Positions 1 through 11,164 of a stretch of 64,000 bases of DNA are shown here, piece after piece (the first letter of the stretch is position 1; every line of letters starts with the position of its first letter). Origin of the DNA: Gordonia malaquae NBRC 108250 (GTDB lineage: Bacteria > Actinomycetota > Actinomycetes > Mycobacteriales > Mycobacteriaceae); assembly GCF_000344135.1 (NCBI RefSeq), contig NZ_BAOP01000002.1, positions 186,001 through 250,000 on the forward strand. Reading direction: 5' to 3'. Position numbers and translations under genes: made by a program. The notes beneath the pieces were generated by a model. The model made no database searches and was not told where the DNA came from. It worked only from the letters and a program-made list of their open reading frames with translations.

Positions 1-1209
1 CAGCACGGGGCCGGGCGAGCTCGGGAAGTCCTCGTACCAGCGTCGGACGTATTCGAACCCGAGCGCCTCGCCGCCGAACACCAGGTATCGGAGTGCGAAG
101 TCCAGGTCGGGTGCGCGACGCCGGGCGTCGGCGAACTGATAGAACGCCGACGGCGTCAACGACAGAACCGTGACGCCTTCGGTTGCGCAGAGCTGGACGA
201 ACTCGGCAGGCGCGCGCGCCACGTCGCGGTCGACTATGACGAGCCTGCCGCCAGACAGAAGCGGTCCCCACAACTCCCAGACGGAGAAGTCGAAGGCGTA
301 CGAGTGGAACATCGTCCACACGTCGTTCTCGTCGAAGTCGAACCCGAGCTGCGCCGACGACATCAGCGCCACCACATTGCGGTGCTCGACGACGACACCC
401 TTGGGTCGACCGGTGGAGCCCGAGGTGAAGATCATGTAGGCGGCGGACGCCGGATCGATGGTCGGCAGTTCGGCGTCGACCGGTGCACTGAGGTCGGCGA
501 CAGTGGCCAGGCGAGTGTCGAGGAAATCGAGCGCCTCGTGTTGGTCGGCGTCGGCGACGATCAGGAGAGGTCGAGCCTCCCCGACCACGTATCCGAGGCG
601 GTCGGCCGGGTGGGACACGTCGATCGGCAGGTACGCGGCACCGGCCTTGAGGACTCCCAGGATCGCGACCGCGACATCAGCCGTGCGCGCGGTGGCGAGT
701 CCGACGACGCTTCCCGGGACGGCGCCCGCGGCGACGAGCGAGCGCGCGACGGCGTCGGACGCCGCATCGAGTTCGGTGTACGTGAGGGTGCGACCGGTGC
801 CGTCAGTGACCGCGGGCCGCGAGCCGAACCTGTGAGCAGCCGACGCGAAGAGCCCGGGCAGAGTCGCGAGATCGTCAGTCCCGACGAGCGCCAGAGCAGC
901 GGAACGGATCGTCGCGACCGCCGTCGCCATCGCATCCGCGATCTCGGTCGGGGCGAGTCCGGCGATGCCGAGGTGCGGGGTCACTGCGCCGCCGACGGCG
1001 GCCTCCGTGTCGATGCCCTGCGCTGCGAGCACACCCGCGGTCACGGAGACCTGTGCGTTCAGGGTCGCGAAGAGAACGGGACCGCCCGCCCCCTCGAACG
1101 CCACGGCCGCGGGCGCCAGGTGAGCGGCCGCCGCGACCAAGTCCGGTGTCGAAGGTCGTCCGCCCCAGGTTCGAGACAGGACTTCCATTCCCTTACCGCC
1201 CTCGGTCAC
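1..1209 (-). CDS. Nonribosomal peptide synthetase, N-terminal part (runs off left edge)
   Basis: The frame is open from a GTG at 1209 to the window edge (403 codons seen), so this is the start of a second NRPS. The GTG overlaps the TGA of the upstream NRPS (GTGA), implying translational coupling. Residues about 1-115 are a degenerate adenylation-like leader (PDLVAAAA..., then LFATLNA). A proper adenylation domain follows with core motifs [18 protein letters not shown] and FDFSVWEL. The visible binding-pocket positions (D-F-W-S-V-G by alignment to GrsA) resemble threonine-type codes, but the last positions lie outside the window. It should extend the peptide made by the NRPS just upstream. The rest of the domains, including any thioesterase, cannot be seen. 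Confidence 0.9.
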   Translation of the reverse strand, partial: MTEGGKGMEVLSRTWGGRPSTPDLVAAAAHLAPAAVAFEGAGGPVLFATLNAQVSVTAGVLAAQGIDTEAAVGGAVTPHLGIAGLAPTEIADAMATAVATIRSAALALVGTDDLATLPGLFASAAHRFGSRPAVTDGTGRTLTYTELDAASDAVARSLVAAGAVPGSVVGLATARTADVAVAILGVLKAGAAYLPIDVSHPADRLGYVVGEARPLLIVADADQHEALDFLDTRLATVADLSAPVDAELPTIDPASAAYMIFTSGSTGRPKGVVVEHRNVVALMSSAQLGFDFDENDVWTMFHSYAFDFSVWELWGPLLSGGRLVIVDRDVARAPAEFVQLCATEGVTVLSLTPSAFYQFADARRRAPDLDFALRYLVFGGEALGFEYVRRWYEDFPSSPGPVL

Positions 1210-4200
1210 GTGTGATCGCTCCGTTCCCTCGTGCCGACGGTGATCGATTCCGTCACCGATTCGGCGTTCCTACGTAGATTCTCCAGCACTGTTCCGAACA
1301 CCTCGGGCCCCGCGGGCGCGACTGTCGGCAGCAGGCTCATCAATGCGGTGGTGAGCGCCGAATCGCGATCCGGCAGGGCCGCGGCCATCACCGCGGTCAT
1401 CGCGGCGAGCGATTCGAACGTGACCGATATCCCGTCGTGAGTCACCGCCTCCGCCGAGGGCGCCGCAGCCGACGCCCTCTCCACCAAGTCGGGCAATGCC
1501 TCTTGCACCGCGGGTTCGTCCTCGACCGGCTGGTTCTCCGACTCGGTCAGGATCGAGATGTCCGCCACGCGGATCTGAGCGTTGTCGGCGATCTGCTCGA
1601 CAACGGCGACGAATCGTTCGGCGAACGTCTGAACCGTCGCCTCGTCGAACAGGTCCGTCGCATAGAGGAACTGGCCGCCCATCGGAACGCCTGACTCACT
1701 GCCCGGAGGCGACGGGAACAGGGTCAGCTGCAAGTCGGCCTTTGCGGGCAGAACCTGCTCGGACACCGGGCTCACTGTGAGTCCGGCGAGTTCGAGCGTC
1801 GGGAAGTAGAAGTTCTGATAAGCGAACAGCACCTGGTAGACCGGGTTGTACGACGCCGACGGTGTGGGGACCACCCGGCTTGCGACTGCGTCGAACGGCA
1901 CGTCGGAGCGACCCATGTCCGCGAGGTCTTCGGTCCGCACACGCGACAGCATCTCGGAGAACTTCTCCTCGTCGTTCACCTGGGTGCGCAGGGCGAGGGT
2001 GTTGACGAACATTCCGATCACGTCGTCGAGTGCGCGGTCGCCGCGCCCGGCGACGGGTGTGCCGATGACGACGTCGCGCTGGGTGGTGAGACGCGACAGC
2101 AGCACGGCGAACGCCGACTGCAGCACCATGAACGGTGTCGCGTGGTGTGCACGCGCGACCGACTCGATGCGTTCGACGACGTCGGCGGCCAGTTCGAATC
2201 GCACGTCGGCGCCGTGGAAGCTCGGCGACTTCGGTCTGGGCCGGTCGGTCGGCAGGAACAGTTCCGCGGGCGCACCCGAGAGCCGCTCCGCCCAGTAGTC
2301 GAGCTGGATCTGTTCTTGGCTGCGACCGCCGTGCACCGACGCCAGCCAGTCGTTCTGCCACGTCGCGTAGTCGAGGTACTGCACTGCCGGGGGCGCCCAA
2401 TCGGGTCGTGTTCCGCGGGCGCGGGCGTCGTAGGCCACCATCACATCTCGTGCCAGCGGCAGCAGGGACGCTCCGTCGATCGCCACGTGGTGCACCACCA
2501 CGACCAGCACGTGTGACGTCGGGCCGGATTCGAGGATGGTGAACCGAACCGGGGGTGCGGCGCTCACGTCGAATCCTCGACCGGTGATGCGTCCGATCGC
2601 TTGGTCGACGTCACCGTCGATCGTCTGCTCGACGAACTCGAGAGTGCTGTATGCCTCCGCCGTCGCGAGAACCTCCTGGCGCGCGTCGCCGTCGACGAAC
2701 GGGTAGCGGGTGCGCAACGACTCGTGACGGTCGAGCAGATCACGGACGGCGGCACGCATCGCAGGCACGTCGAGCTCACCTTGGACGTCGAGAGCCATCG
2801 CGACGTTGGCGACGGCCGAGTCGGGATCCGCCCGATTGACCAACCACATTCCGCGCTGTGTCGCCGACAGCGGTCCTCGTCCGCCGTGTGGACGACCGGA
2901 CAACGCCGGGCGAAGCTCGGCGTCGGGCAGACCGTCGACTGCGACGGCGAGCGCTGCCACGGAGGGCGACTCGAACACGACTGCGACGGGGATCTTCCGA
3001 CCGAGTCGGCCCGATGCGCGTGCGGCCACCTTGGTCGCCGACAGGGAGTTTCCTCCGAGATCGAAGAACGATTCGACGACGCTGACCGGTTCGACGCCGA
3101 GGACGTCTGCGAACACCTCGGCCAGGATCTTCTCGGTGTCGGTGCGGGCGTCGACGTGACCATGACTGACCAGTGCAGGCGCAGGCAGCGCCTTGCGGTC
3201 GGCTTTGCCTGCACTGCCCAGCGGCATCGCCGCGAGCGGCATCCAGACGGTCGGTCTCATGTAGTCGGGCAACGCCTTCTCGGCGACCGCTCTGAGTTCG
3301 TCCGTCGGGACGGTGTCGGGCGCGTAGTAGCCGACGAGGTGATCTCCGCCGCCGATCGTCGCGACCGTGGCGACCGCGTGCACCACGCCCGGAGTGGATG
3401 CCAGAACGGCTTCGATCTCGCCGAGTTCGAGCCGCTGGCCGCGGAGTTTCACCTGGAAGTCGTTACGGCCCATGTACTCGAGCTCGCCGCTGTTGTTCCA
3501 GCGCGCCATGTCGCCGGTCCGATACAGGCGGCCGCCGGAGTCGGAGAACGGGTCGGCGATGAACCGTTCCGCGGTGAGCGCGCCTCGCGCCGCGTACCCG
3601 CGAGCCAGCTGTACTCCGCCGAGGTACAACTCGCCGGGCACGCCCTGGGGCACCGGGCGAAGGTTCTCGTCGAGCACCCTGGTCTGGGTGTTCCACACCG
3701 GCCGACCGATCGGGACGACGGCCTCGCCTCGCGCCACCGGATGCCAGGTGACGTCGACAGCGGCTTCCGTCGGCCCGTAGAGGTTCGCGAGTTCGACGCC
3801 GGGGAGCACCCGGACCACCCGTTGAGCGACCGCCGGAGTGAGTGCCTCTCCAGACGTCACGATCAACCTCATCGAACTCAGCGCGGCGAGCCCGGCATCA
3901 CCCAGCACATCGGCGAATGCGGCGAGCATCGACGGCACGAAGTGCGCGACCGTCACGTCCCCATCGTCGATCAGGTTCGACAGGTATTGCGGATCACCGT
4001 GGCGGCCCGGGTCGGCGATCGTGACGCTGGCACCGGTCATCAACGGCCAGAACAGCTCCCAGACCGAGACGTCGAACGTGATCGGAGTCTTGTGCAGAAC
4101 GACGTCGTCTGCGGTGAACCGGTGCTCGGACTGCGCCCACGCGAGACGATTGACGATCGCCGAATGGGCCACCGTCACACCCTTGGGTCGGCCCGTCGAA

Positions 4201-7200
4201 CCGGACGTGAACAACGTGTACGCGGCGCCGGAGGGGTGGAGCGCGGCGAGCCGATCGGCGTCGGTGATCGGTGTGCTCTGCGCGTCTGCGACGGTGACGT
4301 CGGCGAGACTCTCGGCCGTCACAGTGATCGTGTCGACACCGGCGGACGGCAGTGACACCGCCTCCGCGCCGACGAGGACCAGGCGAGCGCCCGAGGTCTC
4401 CACCATGTACGCGATCCGGTCGGCGGGTGCGCCCGCGTCCAATGGGACGTACTGTCCGCCCGCGGCGACGACCGCGTGAATCGCGACGTACATGTCGATC
4501 GACCGAGGCACTGCGACCCCGACTGCGACGTCCGGCCCCACCCCGCGCGCAATGAGCCGCCGTGCAAGCGTGTTCACGCGAGCGCCGAACTCTGCGTAGG
4601 TGAGCCGCGCATCGATCGACTCGAGTGCGACCGCGTTCGGGGTCGCGGCGATCTGCCGCGCGATCTCATCGGCGAGAGTCGACTCGGGGACGTCGACGGT
4701 CTCTCCGAGCGCATACTCGGACACCTGTACGAGCTCGGCGTCGGTGAACTGAAGGAGCGTCGACATCGAGGTCGCCGCGCCGCCGTCGACGACGTCGCCG
4801 ACGATGCGGAGGAAGTAGTCCGCGATCCGGACCACCGTCGCCTCGTCGAACAGGTCGGTGGCGTAGGCGAACTCGACGGACACCGCGTGGGGCCGCACCC
4901 CGTCCGGACCGAACTCGGTCACGGCGAGCGACAGGTCGTATTTGACCGCGGAGGTGCGAGCGTCGATGAGGCCGACGTCGTCGCCACCGGTGACAAGTGA
5001 CGTGACCTCGTCCTGCTGCATCGCCAGCTCGACCTGGAACAGCGGCGAGTGGTCCGTGGACCGCGGGACGTCGAGCGCGTCGACGACCTGTTCGAATGAG
5101 ACGTCGGCGTTGCCGAGCGCCCGGGCGCGGATGCGGTGCGCATCGTTGAGGAGCGTTCCGAAGTCGGTGGTCTCGTCGATACGGTGACGAAGGACGACGG
5201 TGTTGACGAACATGCCGACCAGATCGGCGAGTCGCGGGTCGTCCCTGCCGAGCACTGCGGTGCCAAGCGCGACGTCGGTCGAGTCGGTGAGCCGGGCGAT
5301 GACGGTCGCCGTGATCGCTTGGAACACGGTGAACAGGGTCACGCCCTGACTGGCGGCGATCGTGCGCAACGCTTCGGAGGTGTCCGCGTCGAGCCAGACG
5401 TCGAACCGGTCTCCGACGCCCGACTGCTGGGACGGGCGCGGGCGGTCGATCGGCAGGGCCGCGAGTTCTGGCAGGCCGTCGAGTTCAGCGCTCCAGAAAT
5501 CGATCTGCCTGCGGATCAACGACGCCGGGTCGGACGGATCGCCGAGCACGTCGCGCTGCCACAGCGTGAAGTCGGCGTACTGCACCGGGAGCACGCTCCA
5601 CTCGGGTTCAGTGCCTCGGACATTGGCCCCGTAGGCGTACATCACATCGCGGATCAGCGGCGCGATGGACGCCCCGTCGCCTGCGATGTGGTGCACGACT
5701 GCGACCAGGACGAACGACGTGACCTGCTCGTTGTCGTCCCGCACACGCAGCAGTTGGAAGCGGGCGGGCAGCTCGTGCTCGAGATCGAATCCGGCCGAAC
5801 TGATCCGGGTGACGGCTTCGGTGAGCGCGTCCTCGGCGACGTCGATCACCTGGACGACACCGGACTCGACGGCCTCCTCGACCGACCGGACGTCCTGGAT
5901 CGGCTCTTCGTCGCGCAGCGGGAACACGGTGCGGAGGGCTTCGTGGCGGCGAACGACGTCGCCGATGGCTCCCCGCATGGCGTCGACGTCGGTGTCGGCG
6001 GGCAGGTGCGCGGCCCCCGGGATGTTGTAGGCGGCGGTGCCGGGATCGATGCGGTTCAGGATCCACAGGCGTGTCTGGGGATACGAGAGCGGGATGATGT
6101 CGGGACGCGGAGTCACCGCGGTCACCGGCGGGACCGCCGGTCCGTTGCCCGCCGTCGCCGCGACGAGTGCGCGCACGGTGGGCGCTTCGAACACGTCGCG
6201 CACCGAGACCGCGGAGTCGAGAACGGCGGACACCCGCGACGCGAGGCGGGTCGCCGAGAGAGAGTTGCCTCCCAGGTCGAAGAAGCCCGTGGTCACGCCG
6301 ACTCGGTCGAGACCGAGAACGTCCGCGAACACGGCCGCGACGGCGGCCTCGTGGTCGTCGGCGGGTTCCACGTACTCGTCCTGGACGTCGCCGAGCTCCG
6401 GCGCGGGAAGAGCCTTGCGGTCCAGTTTGCCGTTCGCCGTCAAAGGGAGTTCGTCGACGGCGACCACGAGGTCGGGGACCATGTAGCCGGGCACGGCCCG
6501 TCCGACGACACTCCGGGCCGCCTGAACGTCGAGTTCGGCGTCCGATTCGAGCACGACGTACCCAACGAGTTGCTCGCCGCGCGTCGCCAGGTCGACGACG
6601 GACGCCGCAGCACCCGCCACGCCGTCCAGACTCAGCAGTGCGGCCTCGATCTCGCCGTATTCGATCCGATAACCGCGCAACTGAACCTGCGAATCGCGTC
6701 GTCCCAGGTAGGCGATGTCGTCACCGGTTCGACGCGCGAGGTCACCGGTGCGGTACATGCGTGACCCGGACGGGCCGAACGGGTTCGCGACGAACCGCTC
6801 CGACGACAGGCCGGGGCGGTTCAGGTAGCCCTGCGCGAGCTGACCGCCGGTCACGTACATCTCCCCGACAACACCCGCAGGCACCGGGCGCAGGCGCGAA
6901 TCGAGGATCAGCAGGCCGAGGCTCGCGAGCGGCCGTCCGACGAAGCTGGCGTCGTCGGCTCGCACCGACGCAGGATCGAGCTCGCGGAACGTGACGTGCA
7001 CGGTGGTCTCGGTGATCCCGTACATGTTGACCAGGACCGGCCCCTGGCCTTCCCGACTCGGGGTGCCGGCCGGGAAGTCGTCGAACCAGCGACGCACGTA
7101 CTCGAAGTTGAGTTCCTCGCCGCCGAACACGATGTACCGGAGCGCCAGTCGCACATCGCAGTCGTGGCGCCGCGCCTCGGCGAACTGGTAGAACGCCGAC

Positions 7201-9338
7201 GGGGTCTGTGACAGGACGGTGACGCCTTCGTCGGCGCACAGTCGGACAAAACTCGACGGGTCGCGCGCGAGGAGGCGGTCGACCACATGAAGCCTGCCGC
7301 CGGTGAGCAGCGGGCCCCACAGCTCCCACACCGAGAAGTCGAACGCGTACGAGTGGAACATCGTCCACACGTCGTCCGACCGGAACTCGAAGTCGTTCGC
7401 GGCCGTGTCCATCAGGGTGACGACGTCTCGGTGCGTCACCTCGACGCCCTTCGGGCGGCCCGTCGAACCGGACGTGTAGATCACGTATGCCCGGCCATCG
7501 GCAGGCGTGTCGACATGCGAGAAGTCGATCCCCGCACCGCGGTCGGCGAGATCGGCGACGGTGTGGACGCCCACTTGTGGTGGCACCGACAGCCACAGGT
7601 CCAGCTGCCGCGTCGTGTCGTCGACGATAGCCGCCGACGGCATGGCGTCGGCGACGATGAACTGGAGGCGGTCGGCCGGGTTCGTGGTGTCGAGCGGCAG
7701 ATAGGCCGCGCCGGCCTTCATCACTCCCAGAATCGAGGTGACCAAGTCGACCGATCTGTCCGTGGCTACCGCGACGAGGTCTCCGGGCAGGACCCCCGAG
7801 GCTGCCAGGCCGGCCGCCACCGCGTCCGACCGCGCGTCGAGCGAGGCGTAGTCGATGGTCCGTGTGCCGTCGGAGACCGCAGTGTTGTCTGCGTGTTCGG
7901 CGACACTCCGCGCGAACAGGTCGACAAGCGACGATCCCGCGTTGACGGTCGCCGTCACCACCTCGTCGACGCCCGACTGCGCGTCGACGACGTCGCGTTC
8001 GCCCGGCAGGAACAGGTCCACATCCGACACGGCGGCGTCGAGGTCGTCGATGAATCGACTGACGAACTGAATGAAGCGCCGATGGTGCAGGGTCAGCTCT
8101 TCGCGCTTGTAGGCGTGCGGATTCCCGTGCAGGTCGACGACGACCGGCGACGAGGCGCTCGCCTGGTACAGGTTGATCAGCAGGTCTTCGAGGATGCCGG
8201 ACGACAGGATGCGGTACGAGATCTCCGCTCCGTCGACGTGGATCTGGTCATCGAAGAACACCATGTTGATGCTCGGCCCGAATGTCGTGGACCCGCCTGC
8301 GAGACCGGCGTCCCGGTGGATGTCCTCCGAGCGATACCGCTGGTGACGGAGTGCGCCGGTCAGCTCGAGAAGAGCTGCGTCGACCACATCACGCACCGTG
8401 CCGTGCAACACGCGCCGGAGTCGGATCGGCACCGCGTTCGACACCATCCCGCCGGAACGCTTGATCTTCGCTGTGGTGCGCGCGGCGACCGGGAGAGTGA
8501 GGACGACGTCGTCGGCGCCGTTCATCCGCGCCAGGAACGCGCCGAACGCCGCCGTGAGGAGGACTGCGATCGAACTGTTGGTCTCGCGGGCCAACTCCGC
8601 GAGTCGAGCCTGCTGCGCGGCGGGGAGTTCGTTGCTCACCAGGACGTTCTGGAACGACAGCGGTGCAGGCACCGCGCCGTGGGCCAACGTCGCGCGTTCG
8701 GGAAGGTCCGCCACCCGACCGGCCCAGTGCTCGCGGTCGGTCTGTTTCCTGCTGCTGTGCTGGTACGCGTCCTCGTAGGCGACGATCTCCTCCAGCGACG
8801 CGGACGGCTTGTCGGCGGGGACCTCCCCACGACGCAAAGCGTTGTACCTGGTGAAAGCCTGTTGTGACATCGCCATCGCGGCGTACCCGTCGAGGATGAT
8901 GTGGTGTGCGCGCGTGTACCAGAGGGTGCACGTGTCGTCGATGCGGAGCACCGCGGATGCGATGAGCTCGTCGTTCACGAGGTCGAGCGGCCTGCGGTAC
9001 TCGGCGAGCATCCACTCCATGGCGAGGCCGCGAGGGTCGTCGGAGTCGCGGAAGTCGACGAGCTGCATGTGCTGGTCGAACTCGAGATCGACTCGCTGCA
9101 TCGGGATTCCGTCGATCTCGACCAGACGCGCGTACGGGGTCTCCATGGTCTTGCCGACGTGGACGCAGCAGGCCATGAACAGGTCGATGTCCAGACCGCC
9201 CGGCTCGTGGCGGAGCTCGAAGTATTGAGCTGTGTTGACCGAATACCCGTCGGACAATTTCTCGGCGAACCACATCCCTCGCTGCGCAGCGCTCAGCGGC
9301 AGCAGCCCGACATCCGGGTCGTCGTACTGCTCACTCAT
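1206..9338 (-). CDS. Nonribosomal peptide synthetase, C-A-T-C-A-T-C (siderophore-like)
   Basis: A 2710-residue multimodular synthetase. Approximate order: condensation 10-430 (HHIILDG), adenylation 480-980 ([11 protein letters not shown]), carrier about 1020 (FFDLGGNSL), condensation 1080-1510 (HHIAGDG), adenylation 1560-2050, carrier about 2092 (FFDLGGNSL), condensation 2160-2590 (HHVAIDG), then a C-terminal degenerate adenylation-like tail 2610-2710. Pocket residues read by eye give D-F-W-S-V-G-M-V-H-K (threonine-like) for the first adenylation domain and D-V-W-H-V-S-L-V-D-K (serine-like) for the second. The N-terminal condensation domain suggests acceptance of an acyl or aryl starter. I start at the ATG at 9338 (MSEQYDD), preceded by AAAGGCG, rather than the in-frame ATG 33 bases upstream. 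Ser/Thr residues and the adjacent exporter fit a siderophore; the product is inferred. A 171-base gap separates it from the exporter genes. Confidence 0.93.
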   Translation of the reverse strand: MSEQYDDPDVGLLPLSAAQRGMWFAEKLSDGYSVNTAQYFELRHEPGGLDIDLFMACCVHVGKTMETPYARLVEIDGIPMQRVDLEFDQHMQLVDFRDSDDPRGLAMEWMLAEYRRPLDLVNDELIASAVLRIDDTCTLWYTRAHHIILDGYAAMAMSQQAFTRYNALRRGEVPADKPSASLEEIVAYEDAYQHSSRKQTDREHWAGRVADLPERATLAHGAVPAPLSFQNVLVSNELPAAQQARLAELARETNSSIAVLLTAAFGAFLARMNGADDVVLTLPVAARTTAKIKRSGGMVSNAVPIRLRRVLHGTVRDVVDAALLELTGALRHQRYRSEDIHRDAGLAGGSTTFGPSINMVFFDDQIHVDGAEISYRILSSGILEDLLINLYQASASSPVVVDLHGNPHAYKREELTLHHRRFIQFVSRFIDDLDAAVSDVDLFLPGERDVVDAQSGVDEVVTATVNAGSSLVDLFARSVAEHADNTAVSDGTRTIDYASLDARSDAVAAGLAASGVLPGDLVAVATDRSVDLVTSILGVMKAGAAYLPLDTTNPADRLQFIVADAMPSAAIVDDTTRQLDLWLSVPPQVGVHTVADLADRGAGIDFSHVDTPADGRAYVIYTSGSTGRPKGVEVTHRDVVTLMDTAANDFEFRSDDVWTMFHSYAFDFSVWELWGPLLTGGRLHVVDRLLARDPSSFVRLCADEGVTVLSQTPSAFYQFAEARRHDCDVRLALRYIVFGGEELNFEYVRRWFDDFPAGTPSREGQGPVLVNMYGITETTVHVTFRELDPASVRADDASFVGRPLASLGLLILDSRLRPVPAGVVGEMYVTGGQLAQGYLNRPGLSSERFVANPFGPSGSRMYRTGDLARRTGDDIAYLGRRDSQVQLRGYRIEYGEIEAALLSLDGVAGAAASVVDLATRGEQLVGYVVLESDAELDVQAARSVVGRAVPGYMVPDLVVAVDELPLTANGKLDRKALPAPELGDVQDEYVEPADDHEAAVAAVFADVLGLDRVGVTTGFFDLGGNSLSATRLASRVSAVLDSAVSVRDVFEAPTVRALVAATAGNGPAVPPVTAVTPRPDIIPLSYPQTRLWILNRIDPGTAAYNIPGAAHLPADTDVDAMRGAIGDVVRRHEALRTVFPLRDEEPIQDVRSVEEAVESGVVQVIDVAEDALTEAVTRISSAGFDLEHELPARFQLLRVRDDNEQVTSFVLVAVVHHIAGDGASIAPLIRDVMYAYGANVRGTEPEWSVLPVQYADFTLWQRDVLGDPSDPASLIRRQIDFWSAELDGLPELAALPIDRPRPSQQSGVGDRFDVWLDADTSEALRTIAASQGVTLFTVFQAITATVIARLTDSTDVALGTAVLGRDDPRLADLVGMFVNTVVLRHRIDETTDFGTLLNDAHRIRARALGNADVSFEQVVDALDVPRSTDHSPLFQVELAMQQDEVTSLVTGGDDVGLIDARTSAVKYDLSLAVTEFGPDGVRPHAVSVEFAYATDLFDEATVVRIADYFLRIVGDVVDGGAATSMSTLLQFTDAELVQVSEYALGETVDVPESTLADEIARQIAATPNAVALESIDARLTYAEFGARVNTLARRLIARGVGPDVAVGVAVPRSIDMYVAIHAVVAAGGQYVPLDAGAPADRIAYMVETSGARLVLVGAEAVSLPSAGVDTITVTAESLADVTVADAQSTPITDADRLAALHPSGAAYTLFTSGSTGRPKGVTVAHSAIVNRLAWAQSEHRFTADDVVLHKTPITFDVSVWELFWPLMTGASVTIADPGRHGDPQYLSNLIDDGDVTVAHFVPSMLAAFADVLGDAGLAALSSMRLIVTSGEALTPAVAQRVVRVLPGVELANLYGPTEAAVDVTWHPVARGEAVVPIGRPVWNTQTRVLDENLRPVPQGVPGELYLGGVQLARGYAARGALTAERFIADPFSDSGGRLYRTGDMARWNNSGELEYMGRNDFQVKLRGQRLELGEIEAVLASTPGVVHAVATVATIGGGDHLVGYYAPDTVPTDELRAVAEKALPDYMRPTVWMPLAAMPLGSAGKADRKALPAPALVSHGHVDARTDTEKILAEVFADVLGVEPVSVVESFFDLGGNSLSATKVAARASGRLGRKIPVAVVFESPSVAALAVAVDGLPDAELRPALSGRPHGGRGPLSATQRGMWLVNRADPDSAVANVAMALDVQGELDVPAMRAAVRDLLDRHESLRTRYPFVDGDARQEVLATAEAYSTLEFVEQTIDGDVDQAIGRITGRGFDVSAAPPVRFTILESGPTSHVLVVVVHHVAIDGASLLPLARDVMVAYDARARGTRPDWAPPAVQYLDYATWQNDWLASVHGGRSQEQIQLDYWAERLSGAPAELFLPTDRPRPKSPSFHGADVRFELAADVVERIESVARAHHATPFMVLQSAFAVLLSRLTTQRDVVIGTPVAGRGDRALDDVIGMFVNTLALRTQVNDEEKFSEMLSRVRTEDLADMGRSDVPFDAVASRVVPTPSASYNPVYQVLFAYQNFYFPTLELAGLTVSPVSEQVLPAKADLQLTLFPSPPGSESGVPMGGQFLYATDLFDEATVQTFAERFVAVVEQIADNAQIRVADISILTESENQPVEDEPAVQEALPDLVERASAAAPSAEAVTHDGISVTFESLAAMTAVMAAALPDRDSALTTALMSLLPTVAPAGPEVFGTVLENLRRNAESVTESITVGTRERSDHT

Positions 9339-9509
9339 CGCTGTCGCCTTTCGCCTCGTGCGCATCTGCACCGCCTGGCGTGTCCCCTCGGACCCCGCCC
9401 GTAGGGGTTTCCACCCCTGCCATCACTCACCTACGAACCTATTGTCAGTGTCTGCCTGTCGGATCTCTTCCCGTCATCATCGTCGTTTGATCATATGAAA
9501 ACCTCGGAA

Positions 9510-10331
9510 TCATCTCGCCGTCGCCGCCTTCCGATACCCGGTCAGCGCCGGATAGATCGCGGCTGCCACGAAGATCGCCGCCCAGACGGCGACTGTGACA
9601 AGCGGTTCGACGATCGGCCCACCTGATGCGAGCGACCTCATCAGCTCGATTGCCGGACTCATCGGTTGATACTCGACGAACGGCTGCAACCACCCCGGGT
9701 ACGCCTCGAGCGGTGAGAATCCCGAGTTGAAGAACATCAGGACGCTGATCAACAGGCCGAGGTACTGGACGATGGGAGCTCCGGGTGGCGCGTTGACCGC
9801 GAGCGCCAGCATCAGCACTGCGAACGACGCGCCGAAGACAACAGCGGTCACGACCATCCCGGCCGCGGCGAGCGGACCATTCGTGAACCGGAAACCGATC
9901 GCCATTCCGACTGCAAGGAGGACAGCCGTCGCAGCGATGATGCGAGCGATCTCCGACACAACCCGCGACGTCAGGTCCGCAGCACGATTGATCGGCAGAA
10001 CATACAGCCGAGCGAGCAGTCCGGTCGAGCGCTCCTTATTGAGGCGCACCGCCGACACCATCGATCCGCCCATCGCGCCGACGAGGATGATCAGCGGCAC
10101 GGTGCCGTACAGGCTGTTCTTGCCCGTCGCCTGGCCGATCGCGTCTCCGAGCACCACCTTCATCAACACCAGCGAGATGCCCGGGATGATGATCGACTGC
10201 AGCAGGGTCGGCACGTCGCGCACGTACACGAGGATCTGACGCCACGAGAGCACCGCGGTGTTGCTCGCCCACGCCCGGATCGAACCCTCCGCGGGCACGA
10301 CGGTCGGCTGTGCACTTGCCATGACGCTCAT
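9510..10331 (-). CDS. ABC-2 type transporter permease (DrrB/DrrC-like)
   Basis: A 273-residue integral membrane protein with about six hydrophobic segments and the ABC-2 pattern of daunorubicin-type exporters. Landmarks are LNKERSTGLLARLYVLPINRAADLTSRVVSEI in the cytoplasmic coupling region and NSGFSPLEAYPGWLQPFVEYQPMSP before the last helices. The start is the ATG at 10331, whose sequence overlaps the TGA of the preceding permease (ATGA). It is the second half of a heterodimeric permease with the gene just upstream, powered by the ATPase two genes upstream. It probably exports the peptide made by the neighbouring NRPS genes; the substrate is inferred from position only. Confidence 0.88.
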   Translation of the reverse strand: MSVMASAQPTVVPAEGSIRAWASNTAVLSWRQILVYVRDVPTLLQSIIIPGISLVLMKVVLGDAIGQATGKNSLYGTVPLIILVGAMGGSMVSAVRLNKERSTGLLARLYVLPINRAADLTSRVVSEIARIIAATAVLLAVGMAIGFRFTNGPLAAAGMVVTAVVFGASFAVLMLALAVNAPPGAPIVQYLGLLISVLMFFNSGFSPLEAYPGWLQPFVEYQPMSPAIELMRSLASGGPIVEPLVTVAVWAAIFVAAAIYPALTGYRKAATAR

Positions 10332-11164
10332 CGGTGAGCCTTTCGCAGACCGGCGACGAGCACCACGACGGCGATCACTGCCAGCACGACCAGACAGATG
10401 ACTGTGCCGGTCGAGTTCGCCAACGTGAGCGTGTCCGATGAGTCCATGGTGCGCATCGTCTCCACGAACTGCGAGATCGGCTGGTTGCGCGCGAATCCTC
10501 GGATCCACTCGGGGAAGCGCTCTTCGGGAACGAATCCCGTCGACACCATGCCCAGGATCATCACCGGAAAGCCCATCAACTGGCTGGTGGCCTCCGGCGA
10601 ACCCGCGAGCATTCCGAAACCGTCGCACAGGGTCGCCAGCACGAGGCCGATCAGAAGGCCGAAGGCGAACAGGCCGATCGTGCCCACGACACCCCCGCCG
10701 GGCCGCCAGCCGATGAGGAGGCAGGCGATGGCACCGCAGCAGATCGACACTGTCAGCAGTACAGCGTTGGTGACCATCCGGGCGACGAGCGGCGCCCACG
10801 ACGGGACCGGCATCACGCGGAAGCGGGCGTTGATGCCCTGACTCGAATCGAACGCCGATCGCATCGCCGCAGAGGTCGCGGCGAAGCTGATCGACTGAAA
10901 GATGATGATCGGCATGAGGAACGTGCCGTAGTCCATGCCCGGCGTCGAGTCCATGACCTTGCGCAGCGGCAGGTAGAAGCAGAGTGCGAGGAATGCGGGC
11001 GCGATGAAGGCATACACGAACTCGCCGTTGCGGAGGACCTTGAGCAGTCCTCGCGCCGTCAGCGTCCATGTCTGGCGGAGCGCACGCGTACCGGCCCCGC
11101 CCGCCAGTGCGGCCTCGGAGGCGAGTGCTCCGGCCGACGCGGGGGCGTCCATCTGGGCCGTCAC
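10328..11164 (-). CDS. ABC-2 type transporter permease (DrrB-like)
   Basis: A 278-residue membrane protein with an N-terminal Ala-rich cytoplasmic stretch, then about six transmembrane segments. It shows the ABC-2 signature region NARFRVMPVPSWAPLVARMV and the conserved GFVPEERFPEWIRGFARNQPIS motif before the C-terminal helices. The GTG start overlaps the TGA of the ATPase gene (GTGA) and the stop overlaps the next permease ATG, so the three exporter genes form one coupled operon. It probably pairs with the following permease to form the export channel for the adjacent nonribosomal peptide. Confidence 0.88.
   Translation of the reverse strand: MTAQMDAPASAGALASEAALAGGAGTRALRQTWTLTARGLLKVLRNGEFVYAFIAPAFLALCFYLPLRKVMDSTPGMDYGTFLMPIIIFQSISFAATSAAMRSAFDSSQGINARFRVMPVPSWAPLVARMVTNAVLLTVSICCGAIACLLIGWRPGGGVVGTIGLFAFGLLIGLVLATLCDGFGMLAGSPEATSQLMGFPVMILGMVSTGFVPEERFPEWIRGFARNQPISQFVETMRTMDSSDTLTLANSTGTVICLVVLAVIAVVVLVAGLRKAHR

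Noticed and set aside
2601..4355. 584-codon plus-strand open frame opposite the NRPS
   Set aside because: It is the antisense shadow of a high-GC gene: no ribosome site, no domain, Arg/Asp/Gly-biased composition. The NRPS frame on the minus strand has full motif support. The same applies to the long frames at 5136-6764 and 7287-8867.
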